From the NCBI GenBank assembly GCA_934663775.1, contig CAKUKU010000012.1, forward strand, positions 1-54,107: DNA of 54,107 nucleotides. Reading direction: 5' to 3'. Under the pieces are notes generated by a model, which was given only the letters and a program-made list of their open reading frames with translations, had not been told where the DNA came from and made no database searches. Source of the stretch: an uncultured Ellagibacter sp. (GTDB taxonomy: Bacteria > Actinomycetota > Coriobacteriia > Coriobacteriales > Eggerthellaceae). The position numbers and the translations under genes were made by a program. This document shows, one piece after another, positions 43,756-52,460 of the stretch (position 1 is its first letter; each line of letters starts with the position of its first letter).

Positions 43756-45021
43756 ATGGCCGAAGAGCAGCATTCTACGTATCTATTCACGTCCGAATCA
43801 GTGACGGAGGGTCACCCGGACAAGATCTGCGATCAGATCTCCGACGCGATCTTAGACGCGATCCTCGAGAAGGAAACCGAGCTTCAGAAGCAGGGCTACA
43901 TTTCCCCGTCGGGCCAGCCCGCCGATGTGTCGAAGGTGCGCTGCGCCTGCGAGACCATGACCACGACGGGCATGGTCGTCGTGGCGGGCGAGATCCGCAC
44001 GCAGGCCTATGTTGATGTGCCGACGATCGTGCGCAACGTTATCTGCGAGATCGGCTACGATCGCGCGAAGTACGGCTTCGATGGCACGACCTGCGGCGTT
44101 CTGAACGCCATCCACGAGCAGTCGCCCGACATCGCGCAGGGCGTCGACGAGTCGTTCGAGGCGCAGCACGGCGAGGCAGAAGATGTCTACGAGACGGTGG
44201 GCGCAGGTGACCAGGGCATGATGTTCGGCTATGCCTGCAAGGAAACGAAGACCCTCATGCCGATGCCGATTTACCTGGCACAGCGCATGAGCGAGCGTTT
44301 GGCGAAGGTGCGCAAGGACGGCACGCTGCCCTACCTGCGCCCCGATGGCAAGACGCAGGTTTCGGTGCGCTACGTCGACGGCGCTCCCGTGAATGTGGAG
44401 AAGGTGGTCGTTTCCACGCAGCATGCCGAGGACATCGACAACGCCACGTTACGCCGTGATATCACTGAGCAGGTCATCAAGCCCGTGCTCGCTGACGAGG
44501 GCGTGGAGCTCGCAGACGGTGCCGAGATCCACATCAATCCGACCGGGCGCTTCGTCATCGGCGGACCGATGGGCGACTGCGGGCTTACGGGCCGCAAGAT
44601 CATCGTCGACACCTACGGCGGCATGGGCCGTCACGGCGGCGGTGCGTTCTCCGGCAAGGATTGCACGAAGGTCGATCGTTCCGCCGCGTACGCCGCCCGT
44701 TGGGTTGCGAAGAACGTTGTGGCTGCGGACCTGGCTGATCGTTGCGAGATTCAGGTTGCTTATGCCATCGGCGTCGCGAAGCCGGTTTCCGTTATGGTTG
44801 AGACCTTCGGCACGGCGCACGTTCCCGAGGCCGATATCGAACGCGCGGTGAACGAGGTCTTCGACCTGCGCCCGGGCGCGATCATCGACGACTTGGACTT
44901 GCGTCGCCCGATTTACCGCAAGACCGCGGCCTATGGTCATTTCGGCCGCGAGCTTCCTGAGTTCACCTGGGAAAAGACCGATCGCGCGGATGCGCTTCGC
45001 GCCGCCTGTGGGCTTGCGTAA
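43756..45021 (+). CDS. metK: S-adenosylmethionine synthetase
   Basis: 421-aa cytosolic enzyme making SAM from methionine and ATP. Signature motifs are [13 protein letters not shown] near the start, [12 protein letters not shown] in the middle and GGGAFSGKD in the C-terminal part. It is slightly longer than the 384-aa E. coli enzyme because of extra loop residues. The ATG at 43756 has AAGGAGGA just upstream, merged with the riboswitch P1. A strong terminator follows, so it is a monocistronic, SAM-feedback-controlled unit. Confidence 0.97.
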   Translation: MAEEQHSTYLFTSESVTEGHPDKICDQISDAILDAILEKETELQKQGYISPSGQPADVSKVRCACETMTTTGMVVVAGEIRTQAYVDVPTIVRNVICEIGYDRAKYGFDGTTCGVLNAIHEQSPDIAQGVDESFEAQHGEAEDVYETVGAGDQGMMFGYACKETKTLMPMPIYLAQRMSERLAKVRKDGTLPYLRPDGKTQVSVRYVDGAPVNVEKVVVSTQHAEDIDNATLRRDITEQVIKPVLADEGVELADGAEIHINPTGRFVIGGPMGDCGLTGRKIIVDTYGGMGRHGGGAFSGKDCTKVDRSAAYAARWVAKNVVAADLADRCEIQVAYAIGVAKPVSVMVETFGTAHVPEADIERAVNEVFDLRPGAIIDDLDLRRPIYRKTAAYGHFGRELPEFTWEKTDRADALRAACGLA

Positions 45022-45048
45022 CAGGTAGGGACCGAAGAGGTTTTCGAG

Positions 45049-45101
45049 CCCGCCGCCCATCTCGCCTCGCTGCAGGCGGGGAAGGCGGCGGGTTTTCTTT
45101 T
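45049..45101 (+). terminator. Terminator of metK
   Basis: CCCGCCGCC (45049-45057) pairs with GGCGGCGGG (45084-45092), with an inner CGCCT/AGGCG hairpin, then TTTTCTTTT (45093-45101). Confidence 0.88.
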
Positions 45102-45114
45102 GGGACGGCAACCC

Positions 45115-45146
45115 GGGGCTCGCGTGAGTGGAGGGGCTCGCGTGAG
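45115..45146 (+). repeat. Short tandem repeat upstream of priA
   Basis: GGGGCTCGCGTGAG occurs at 45115-45128 and 45133-45146 with an 18-bp period. A related GGGCTCGCGTG is at about 45233-45243. Confidence 0.5.
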
Positions 45147-45257
45147 GGGAAGGGCTCCGTTGGTGCGAGATTGCGCGTGATCGGGTGCGCCGGCGTGGGG
45201 TGTGCGGGCTGTTGCAAATCGGGGCCGACCCAGGGCTCGCGTGCGGGCCGCATTCGC

Positions 45258-45263
45258 TATACT
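45258..45263 (+). promoter_or_regulatory. -10 box placing priA mRNA start at its ATG
   Basis: TATACT (45258-45263) ends seven bases before the priA ATG at 45271, the normal distance from -10 to +1, so the mRNA may be leaderless. No good -35 box is seen. Confidence 0.4.
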
Positions 45264-45270
45264 GGGGCAC

Positions 45271-47766
45271 ATGAAACTCGCCTCCGTCATTTTGGACATC
45301 CCCACCCAAGCGCTCGACGCGCCCTACACCTACGCCCTGCCCGATGCGGGCGAGGACGATGCCGTATGCGCTTCCATCTGCGGATATTCCGAAACTGCGA
45401 GCCTGTTTGACGACGATGGGCTCGCGGCGTGCGAAGAAGGAGCGAGTGCGAACGACGCGCCCTTCGCTCGGGAATACCCTGTGGAAGTGGGATGCGCGGT
45501 GCTCGTGCCCTTCGGACGGCGCCAGGCGATCGGGTTCGTGATCGACGTGTTTGAGGCGGGCGTTCCCGGCGGGGATGCGTGGCCGCATGGGCTCGATCCG
45601 CGCAAGGTGAAGTCAATCGTTCGGGGCCTATCGAAACCCTACTTTGACGAGGAGGGCGCGGCGTGCGCCCAATGGCTCGCCGCTCGCTACATAGCCCCGC
45701 TTTCCGCCTGCGTTCGCCTGTTCACGCCGCCGGGGGGTGTGCCGCGCATGGTTCACGGGCGCGACGGCCGCTGGCGTTTGGAGGAACCCAAGATCGGGGA
45801 AGTGGACGACCGTTGGGTGGTGGCGGGTCATGCGCTCGACGAGTTCGAGCCGCGTCGCAACGCCGTGCGCCAGGAGGCGATCGTGTCCGCGGTGCGCACG
45901 GGCGAGCTGCGCGTGTCCGAGCTGTCCGCCCAGATCGGGGCCGTGTCATCCACTTTGCGCACGCTCGAGTCGAAAGGCGTCGTGCGCATCGTACGCCGCC
46001 GCCGCATGCGCGGCGTGCCCGAGGGCGCGCAGGGCGCCGTCGCCGGGACCTCTGACGACGGTGCGACTCGCGATGCGGCAGGCGATGAGCCCGCAGCCTT
46101 CACCCCTTCGCCGAAGCCTGCGTTCACGCCGGGGCAGGAAAGTGCCCTTGCGGCCATCGACCGCGCGCGCGAGCATGCCTGCGGCGAGGTGGTCGTCGTC
46201 GACGGCGTCACCGGGTCGGGAAAGACCGAGCTCTACCTGCGCGCGATTGAAGAGACCCTCGCCGCCGGCCGCACGGCCTGCGTGCTCGTGCCCGAGATCT
46301 CGCTCACTCCGCAAACGGTGGGTCGCTTCCGCGGCCGCTTCGGCGACATGGTCGCCGTCATGCACTCGCGCATGAGCCAGGGCGAGCGCTACGACCAGTG
46401 GGATTTCATCAGAAGCGGTGCCGCGCGCGTCGTGGTGGGCGCTCGGAGTGCTCTTTTCACCCCGCTTGCGAATGTGGGGCTCATCGTGATCGACGAGGAA
46501 CACGAGGGTTCTTACAAACAGGATTCCGCTCCCCGCTACGACGCGCGTGACGTGGCGCGCTGGATGGTCGAGCGCTCGGGCGGCGTGCTCGTGTTGGGCT
46601 CGGCCACGCCCTCGATAGAGGCGCTGTACGCTTGTGAGCAGGAAGAATGCTGGACGAAAGTCGACCTTCCCGACCGCGCGAACGGCAAGCCCTTACCCGA
46701 AGTCGAAGTCGTCGACATGGCGGCGGAGTTTCGCGGTGGCTCGCGCGCGATGTTCTCGCGAAAGCTCGTGGACGGCCTGCGCGAGGAGCTCTCGCTCGGG
46801 CGCAAGGCGGTGCTGCTGTTAAACCAGCGCGGGTTCGCGAAGTTCCTTTTATGCCGCGACTGCGGGTTCGTGCCCACGTGCCCCTCGTGCGACACCTCGC
46901 TTACCTACCATGAGCGCGGGCGTATGCTCGTGTGCCACCACTGCGGCCACACGGTGGGGGCGCCTGCGGTGTGCCCCGAATGCGGAAGCCCCTACCTGAA
47001 GAAGTTCGGCGCGGGAACCCAGCGCGTCGAGGCCGAGCTGCGCGCGCTGCTCGATGGCATGCCCGGCGTGGGGTCGGGCGTGCCCATCATCCGCATGGAC
47101 GCCGACACCACGAGCGGCAAGGGCGCGCACGAGCGGCTGCTCGAGGAATTCGCCTCCGCCGACGCCGCCGTGCTTTTGGGCACGCAGATGATTGCGAAGG
47201 GGCTCGACTTCGAGGACGTGACGCTTGTGGGCGTGATCAACGCCGACACGCAACTGCATCTTCCCGACTATCGCGCCGCTGAGCGCACGTTTTCCCTGAT
47301 AGAGCAAGTTGCCGGGCGTGCGGGTCGCGCGGATTTGCCAGGGCGCGTGCTCGTGCAGACCTACGAGGCCGACAATGTTGCCATCCGCGCCGCCGCCGCC
47401 TACGACCGCGCGCGTTTCCTTCGCGCCGAGCTGCCGAAGCGCCGGATCCTCCTCTACCCGCCGTTTGTTCGCATGGCGAACGTGCTTGTGTGGGGCAAAG
47501 ACGAGCCCGCTGTCCGCACGAGCGCGGAAAAGCTCTTCGGCGAGCTCTCGGTACGTATCCGCGACTTCGGCGGCGACGGGTGGTCGGTTCTTCCCGCGAG
47601 CCCGTGCGTGCTTGCGAAATTGCGCGGCGTCTACCGCTGGCACGTGGTGGTGAAATGCCCGCCCGCCGACGGTCTTTCGCGTGCTATCGAGCCGCTTTTC
47701 CGCGCGCGCGTGCCTGAAGAAGGGGTCAATGTCGCCGTTGACGTCGATCCGAACGATTTATTGTGA
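45271..47766 (+). CDS. priA: Primosomal replication helicase
   Basis: 831-aa SF2 helicase for replication restart. An N-terminal DNA-binding region (1-105) and winged-helix part precede Walker A GVTGSGKTE at about 313 and DEEH at about 408. The zinc region near 529 has four CxxC pairs (CRDC, CPSC, CHHC, CPEC), binding two zincs. The helicase C domain has GTQMIAKGLDFEDV and the QVAGRAGR motif. The ATG at 45271 is chosen by alignment (MKLASVILDIP start) and by the -10 box just upstream; no Shine-Dalgarno sequence is seen. Confidence 0.95.
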   Translation: MKLASVILDIPTQALDAPYTYALPDAGEDDAVCASICGYSETASLFDDDGLAACEEGASANDAPFAREYPVEVGCAVLVPFGRRQAIGFVIDVFEAGVPGGDAWPHGLDPRKVKSIVRGLSKPYFDEEGAACAQWLAARYIAPLSACVRLFTPPGGVPRMVHGRDGRWRLEEPKIGEVDDRWVVAGHALDEFEPRRNAVRQEAIVSAVRTGELRVSELSAQIGAVSSTLRTLESKGVVRIVRRRRMRGVPEGAQGAVAGTSDDGATRDAAGDEPAAFTPSPKPAFTPGQESALAAIDRAREHACGEVVVVDGVTGSGKTELYLRAIEETLAAGRTACVLVPEISLTPQTVGRFRGRFGDMVAVMHSRMSQGERYDQWDFIRSGAARVVVGARSALFTPLANVGLIVIDEEHEGSYKQDSAPRYDARDVARWMVERSGGVLVLGSATPSIEALYACEQEECWTKVDLPDRANGKPLPEVEVVDMAAEFRGGSRAMFSRKLVDGLREELSLGRKAVLLLNQRGFAKFLLCRDCGFVPTCPSCDTSLTYHERGRMLVCHHCGHTVGAPAVCPECGSPYLKKFGAGTQRVEAELRALLDGMPGVGSGVPIIRMDADTTSGKGAHERLLEEFASADAAVLLGTQMIAKGLDFEDVTLVGVINADTQLHLPDYRAAERTFSLIEQVAGRAGRADLPGRVLVQTYEADNVAIRAAAAYDRARFLRAELPKRRILLYPPFVRMANVLVWGKDEPAVRTSAEKLFGELSVRIRDFGGDGWSVLPASPCVLAKLRGVYRWHVVVKCPPADGLSRAIEPLFRARVPEEGVNVAVDVDPNDLL

Positions 47767-47792
47767 CATTCCCCTGCAGATAGCCCTATTTA

Positions 47793-47801
47793 TGGTATAT
47801 T
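47793..47801 (+). promoter_or_regulatory. Extended -10 promoter of rpoD
   Basis: TGG plus TATATT (47796-47801) in the 103-bp gap between priA and rpoD; no clear -35 box. Confidence 0.45.
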
Positions 47802-47818
47802 TTATCGCTGTGTATTTG

Positions 47819-47850
47819 CGCCCGGTTGCGGTTTAGCCCCGGGCGTTCTT
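47819..47850 (+). other. Leader hairpin before rpoD
   Basis: CGCCCGG (47819-47825) pairs with CCGGGCG (47839-47845), then TTCTT. It could be a weak terminator for priA or an attenuator in the rpoD leader. Confidence 0.45.
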
Positions 47851-47869
47851 ATCCAGAAAGGACTATCAC

Positions 47870-49120
<1,251 letters not shown>

Positions 49121-49162
49121 CGCCACCTGACATCGCCGCGCCTGCGTGCCCGGCGTTTCGAG

Positions 49163-49249
49163 AGCCCCTCGCCGTCCATCTGCTCGCTTTGGCCTTCTGC
49201 GCGAACGTGCGCGTCGACCTTGGCAGCGGTGAGGCAGCGAGGGGCTTTA
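49163..49249 (+). terminator. Long-loop terminator after rpoD
   Basis: AGCCCCTCGC (49163-49172) pairs perfectly with GCGAGGGGCT (49237-49246), then TTATTG. The 64-nt loop contains further GC hairpins near 49199-49212, so this may be a branched structure rather than a simple terminator. Confidence 0.5.
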
Positions 49250-49289
49250 TTGTTGAACTATCACGTTGACCTGCGGGAAAGGAAGCCGC

Positions 49290-51413
49290 ATGCCCGAAAG
49301 CAATCCTGAAACCCTCGAATTCTTCGCTAGCTGCCTTCCCGGGTTGGAAGGCCAGCTCGCAGCCGAGCTGCAAAAGCTCGGCGTGCGTCGCACGCGGCCG
49401 CTCGGTGGCGGCGTGGCGTTTTTCGGTCGCCCGAAGGCCGCGCTCCGCGTGTGCTTGTGGTCGCGGCTCGCCTCGCGCGTGCTCTGCGTCGAGGGTCGTT
49501 CGGACGCTAAGGATTCAGACGCGCTCTACCAGGGAGTGCGCGAGATTCCCTGGGAGGATATCCTGCTTCCGGGCAAGAGCATCGCCGTGCGCGCTCGCGG
49601 GACGAACGAGGGGCTGCGCAACACGAAGTTCACGGGCATGCGTGTGAAGGACGCGATTTGCGATCGTTTGCGCGAGGTGCGCGGCGAGCGCCCCAACGTG
49701 AATCCGGGAAAGCCGGATATGGCCATTGACGTGCGCATTCATGAGGGGAAGGCCACGGTGTCGGTCGATCTTTCCGGGGCCCCCTTGAACGATCGGGCGT
49801 ATTTCGGGCGCAATGCCCCCGAGACGATGCCGCTTCTGTGCTCCTATGCGGCGGCGATTCTCTCGTTCGCGAAATGGGACGAGCTTGCGGGGCGGGGCTA
49901 TCGCTTCGTTGACGCGCTCTCCGATGCGCGCGACGAGGGGGCGGCTTCGCGAGGGCTTTCCGTTCTCGAGCGCGAGGCGCGGGCGGCCGCTCTCGACGAG
50001 GCACCCGGCGCTGCGCGTTCTAACTGGGGTTTCACCTCATGGGGACGCTTCGACGAACGCGACTGGAACGAGCTTCTCGACGACGCCGACGATCGCGCCG
50101 AGCGCGCGCAGGAATCGCTTCGCCCCCTAAGCGCTTCCGCGCCGCAGCTTGTCTGCGCCATCCTCGTCGACCCCGCAAACGACAACGCCGTGTCTGCGGC
50201 GGGGGACGCCGCCTTCGTGCGCGCTGCCGCGGACGCTCCCGAGCACTCCCTCTTTGCCTGCGTGGGCGGCGAGGGTGCGGTGGAGCGTTTCGGGGCAGCC
50301 GCCCTCTGCGAGGATTTGGGCCGCGGGCGTGTGCGCATCAAGGCTCGCGTCTTCGATGCCGCACCCGCAGCCCCGCATACGATCGTCGTTCCCGATGCGT
50401 TCGGCGGTGCCGAGCATGTCATCGACGTGCTCGACGAGTCGTCCTCGCAATTCGCCGACCGCCTTCGCAAGGTGTTCAAGGAGCGCCGCAAGTGGGCGCG
50501 CCGCGAAGGGGTGAGTTGCTACCGCGTCTACGACGCCGACCTGCCTGGATACGCCGCGGCGATCGATTTGTACGCGGGCGCAGGCGAAGATGAGGGACGG
50601 ACCTTCGTCCACGTGGCCGAATATGCTGCGCCCTCCTCGGTCGACGAGACGAAGGCGCGCCATCGCATGAGCGACATCCTAGCGATTGTGCCTGTCGTGC
50701 TCGACGTGCCTCCTGAGCTGGTATTCTCCAAGACGCGGCGGCGCGATCGCGGGGGGAGCCAGTATCGCGATGCTGGCGAGCGCTCGTTTGTGGCGACCGT
50801 CGAGGAAGGCGGCTCTCTTTTCGAGGTCGACTTCGCAGGGTACGTCGACACGGGCATCTTCCTCGACCATCGCGACACGCGCCGTATGGTGGGCGAGATG
50901 GCTGCGGGCGGGGATTTCCTGAACCTGTTCGCATACACGGGCACCGCGAGCGTACACGCCGCCGCGTGCGGTGCGCGAACGACGTGCACGGTGGACATGT
51001 CGGCGACGTATCTTGATTGGGCGCGCCGCAACATGGCGAACAACGGCTTCTCGGGGCGGGCTCACCGCTTCGAGCGCGCCGATGTGATGCAGTGGATCAC
51101 CGAGGCGCGGCGCGATCGCCGCGCGTTTGACCTGGTGTTCGTCGACCCGCCGACGTTCTCGAACTCGAAATCGATGGGTCGGCGCACGTGGGATGTTCAG
51201 CGCGATCACGTGGAGCTTCTTATCGGCGTGAGCCGTCTTCTGCGCGAAGGCGGGCAGGCAGTGTTCTCGTGCAATCTGCGCACGTTCAAGCCCGACGTCG
51301 AATCGCTTGACAAGTACGGCGTGGAAATCGAGGACATCACGGCGAGCACGATCCCGCACGACTTCGAGCGCAACCCGCGCATCCACAAGTGCTTCATCGT
51401 CCGCAGGAAGTAG
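49290..51413 (+). CDS. rlmKL: RlmKL-like 23S rRNA methyltransferase with degenerate first domain
   Basis: 707 aa, the full length of the bifunctional E. coli RlmKL (about 700). An N-terminal THUMP-type region (about 50-165) leads to SGAPLNDRAYFGR, as in RlmL. The expected SAM motif (DPxCGSGT) and NPPY motif of the m2G2445 domain are absent; instead Ala/Arg/Asp-rich sequence without motifs spans about 190-330. The C-terminal RlmK (m7G2069) domain is intact: DFLNLFAYTGTASVHAAACGA at about 543 and VDPPTFSNSK at about 621. The ATG at 49290 follows GGAAAGGAAG. Confidence 0.85.
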   Translation: MPESNPETLEFFASCLPGLEGQLAAELQKLGVRRTRPLGGGVAFFGRPKAALRVCLWSRLASRVLCVEGRSDAKDSDALYQGVREIPWEDILLPGKSIAVRARGTNEGLRNTKFTGMRVKDAICDRLREVRGERPNVNPGKPDMAIDVRIHEGKATVSVDLSGAPLNDRAYFGRNAPETMPLLCSYAAAILSFAKWDELAGRGYRFVDALSDARDEGAASRGLSVLEREARAAALDEAPGAARSNWGFTSWGRFDERDWNELLDDADDRAERAQESLRPLSASAPQLVCAILVDPANDNAVSAAGDAAFVRAAADAPEHSLFACVGGEGAVERFGAAALCEDLGRGRVRIKARVFDAAPAAPHTIVVPDAFGGAEHVIDVLDESSSQFADRLRKVFKERRKWARREGVSCYRVYDADLPGYAAAIDLYAGAGEDEGRTFVHVAEYAAPSSVDETKARHRMSDILAIVPVVLDVPPELVFSKTRRRDRGGSQYRDAGERSFVATVEEGGSLFEVDFAGYVDTGIFLDHRDTRRMVGEMAAGGDFLNLFAYTGTASVHAAACGARTTCTVDMSATYLDWARRNMANNGFSGRAHRFERADVMQWITEARRDRRAFDLVFVDPPTFSNSKSMGRRTWDVQRDHVELLIGVSRLLREGGQAVFSCNLRTFKPDVESLDKYGVEIEDITASTIPHDFERNPRIHKCFIVRRK

Positions 51414-51506
51414 CTGGAGCGGCCCTGGGAAATCGTCCCAATTTGTCCACGACGAGTTCATTCTGAGCAGGAGGTTTGGGGTTGCTGTGGAGCGGAGCCT
51501 TACTTC

Positions 51507-51659
51507 GTGGTCAGTTGGGAGAGTTGTGCACTGTCATTTCTCAGAATAATCTAACTCACCTTAAGCTGACCTGGGGCTTTTCTTTCGAAGGATGCCCCAA
51601 GCCCTCATAAAGGGGAGAATCGGGCGAAATAACGTCGCACAACTCGTTCAGTTGGCCAC
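51507..51659. repeat. Family B 153-bp repeat, copy 2
   Basis: Ends at 51507-51530 and 51636-51659 are inverted 24-mers, and the length is exactly that of copy 1. The shared centre includes ATTTCTCAGAATAATCT and TTAAGCTGACCTGG. It sits in the 551-bp gap 51414-51964. Just left (about 51438-51447), TTTGTCCACGA resembles a stray family A end. The remainder (51660-51894) shows no gene I trust. Confidence 0.8.
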
Positions 51660-51894
51660 GGACTAAGGGTGAGACGTCGGTCGGGTGATCTGCCTCATCT
51701 TGGAACAAGGAAAAAATGGCGGAATGGCCAGAGTTGTCAAAGGAACGAGAGGTCGAGGAAGCGAGCGAGTCGTCTGACGAGAAGGCCAGGGGGGCGGATG
51801 CGCCGCCTGGCAAGGGCAGGAACGAGCGCTTCGCCTGGTGGGAAGGCTGGAGGTTCCGAATGTCTGTACTCGTCAAAAAAGTTGAAATAGCCCC

Positions 51895-51922
51895 TTGCGT
51901 CGATCTGGGAGATGCGTATAAT
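51895..51922 (+). promoter_or_regulatory. Promoter of tRNA-Asn
   Basis: TTGCGT (51895-51900), a 16-bp spacer and consensus TATAAT (51917-51922), about 42 bp before the tRNA. Confidence 0.75.
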
Positions 51923-51964
51923 ACTATCTTGCGCGTTCGGAAAGAACGCAAGCGATTGGCAGAT

Positions 51965-52039
51965 TCCTCGGTAGCTCAACGGCAGAGCATCCGGCTGTTA
52001 ACCGGAGGGTTGTAGGTTCGAATCCTACCCGGGGAGCCA
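51965..52039 (+). tRNA. tRNA-Asn (GTT)
   Basis: A seven-pair acceptor stem TCCTCGG with CCGGGGA, D-loop AGCTCAACGGCAGAGC, anticodon loop CTGTTAA giving GTT, T-arm with GGTTCGAATCC, and encoded CCA. 75 nt. Confidence 0.95.
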
Positions 52040-52052
52040 TTTTGAATCCTTA

Positions 52053-52082
52053 AAGACTTGCTCGATGAGCAGGTCTTTTTTC
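52053..52082 (+). terminator. Terminator of tRNA-Asn
   Basis: An 11-pair stem AAGACTTGCTC (52053-52063) with GAGCAGGTCTT (52067-52077), loop GAT, T-run through 52082. Confidence 0.88.
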
Positions 52083-52130
52083 ATCTTGCCCGCTTCTCAT
52101 GTTGTTCGCGTCGATGGCTCGGGTTTCGGG

Positions 52131-52136
52131 TACAAT
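52131..52136 (+). promoter_or_regulatory. -10 box of tRNA-Met/Ile2
   Basis: TACAAT 15 bp before the tRNA. No good -35 box at 16-18 bp is seen. Confidence 0.4.
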
Positions 52137-52151
52137 GGTTTCTGCTTGATT

Positions 52152-52226
52152 GGGCCTGTAGCTCAACGGTGGAGCAGGGGACTCATAATCCTTTGGTTCT
52201 CGGTTCGAATCCGGGTGGGCCCACCA
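52152..52226 (+). tRNA. tRNA with CAT anticodon (elongator Met or Ile2)
   Basis: Acceptor stem GGGCCTG with TGGGCCC, discriminator A, encoded CCA; anticodon loop CTCATAA gives CAT. A paired G1-C72 end argues against initiator tRNA. The stem GGGGA around CTCATAA resembles the lysidine-modified Ile2 type as much as elongator Met; sequence alone does not settle it. 75 nt. Confidence 0.92.
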
Positions 52227-52233
52227 AATTCCC

Positions 52234-52264
52234 AGGTCAGAGGCTTATGCTTCTGGCCTTTTTT
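52234..52264 (+). terminator. Terminator of the CAT tRNA
   Basis: An 11-pair stem AGGTCAGAGGC (52234-52244) with GCTTCTGGCCT (52249-52259), loop TTAT, T-run to 52264. Confidence 0.88.
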
Positions 52265-52279
52265 ATTTCCATTGTGTCC

Positions 52280-52301
52280 ATGGGCAAATTATGGGCAAAA
52301 C
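52280..52301 (+). repeat. 11-bp tandem ATGGGCAAA repeat by the tRNA
   Basis: ATGGGCAAATT (52280-52290) and ATGGGCAAAAC (52291-52301) lie between the tRNA terminator and the restriction-modification gene. Such pairs are common at edges of integrated elements, but no integrase or second copy is visible. Confidence 0.35.
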
Positions 52302-52460
52302 TTTTCATGAATGTTTTATGAAGGCAAGTATCTCGGCCTGATTTTGGAGATATTCACGTCGTTGAACCCTTCCATTGCGTCTAACGCGTCCATTTGATTT
52401 CTGTCACTGTTGAACTGAATTACAATGAAACCTCGATGCATTTATGAGAAAGAAGCATTC

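Noticed and set aside
51716..52015. A 99-codon plus-strand frame (MAEWPELSKE start)
   Set aside because: It has a possible AAGGA site but reads through the tRNA-Asn promoter into the tRNA; at best a decayed remnant.
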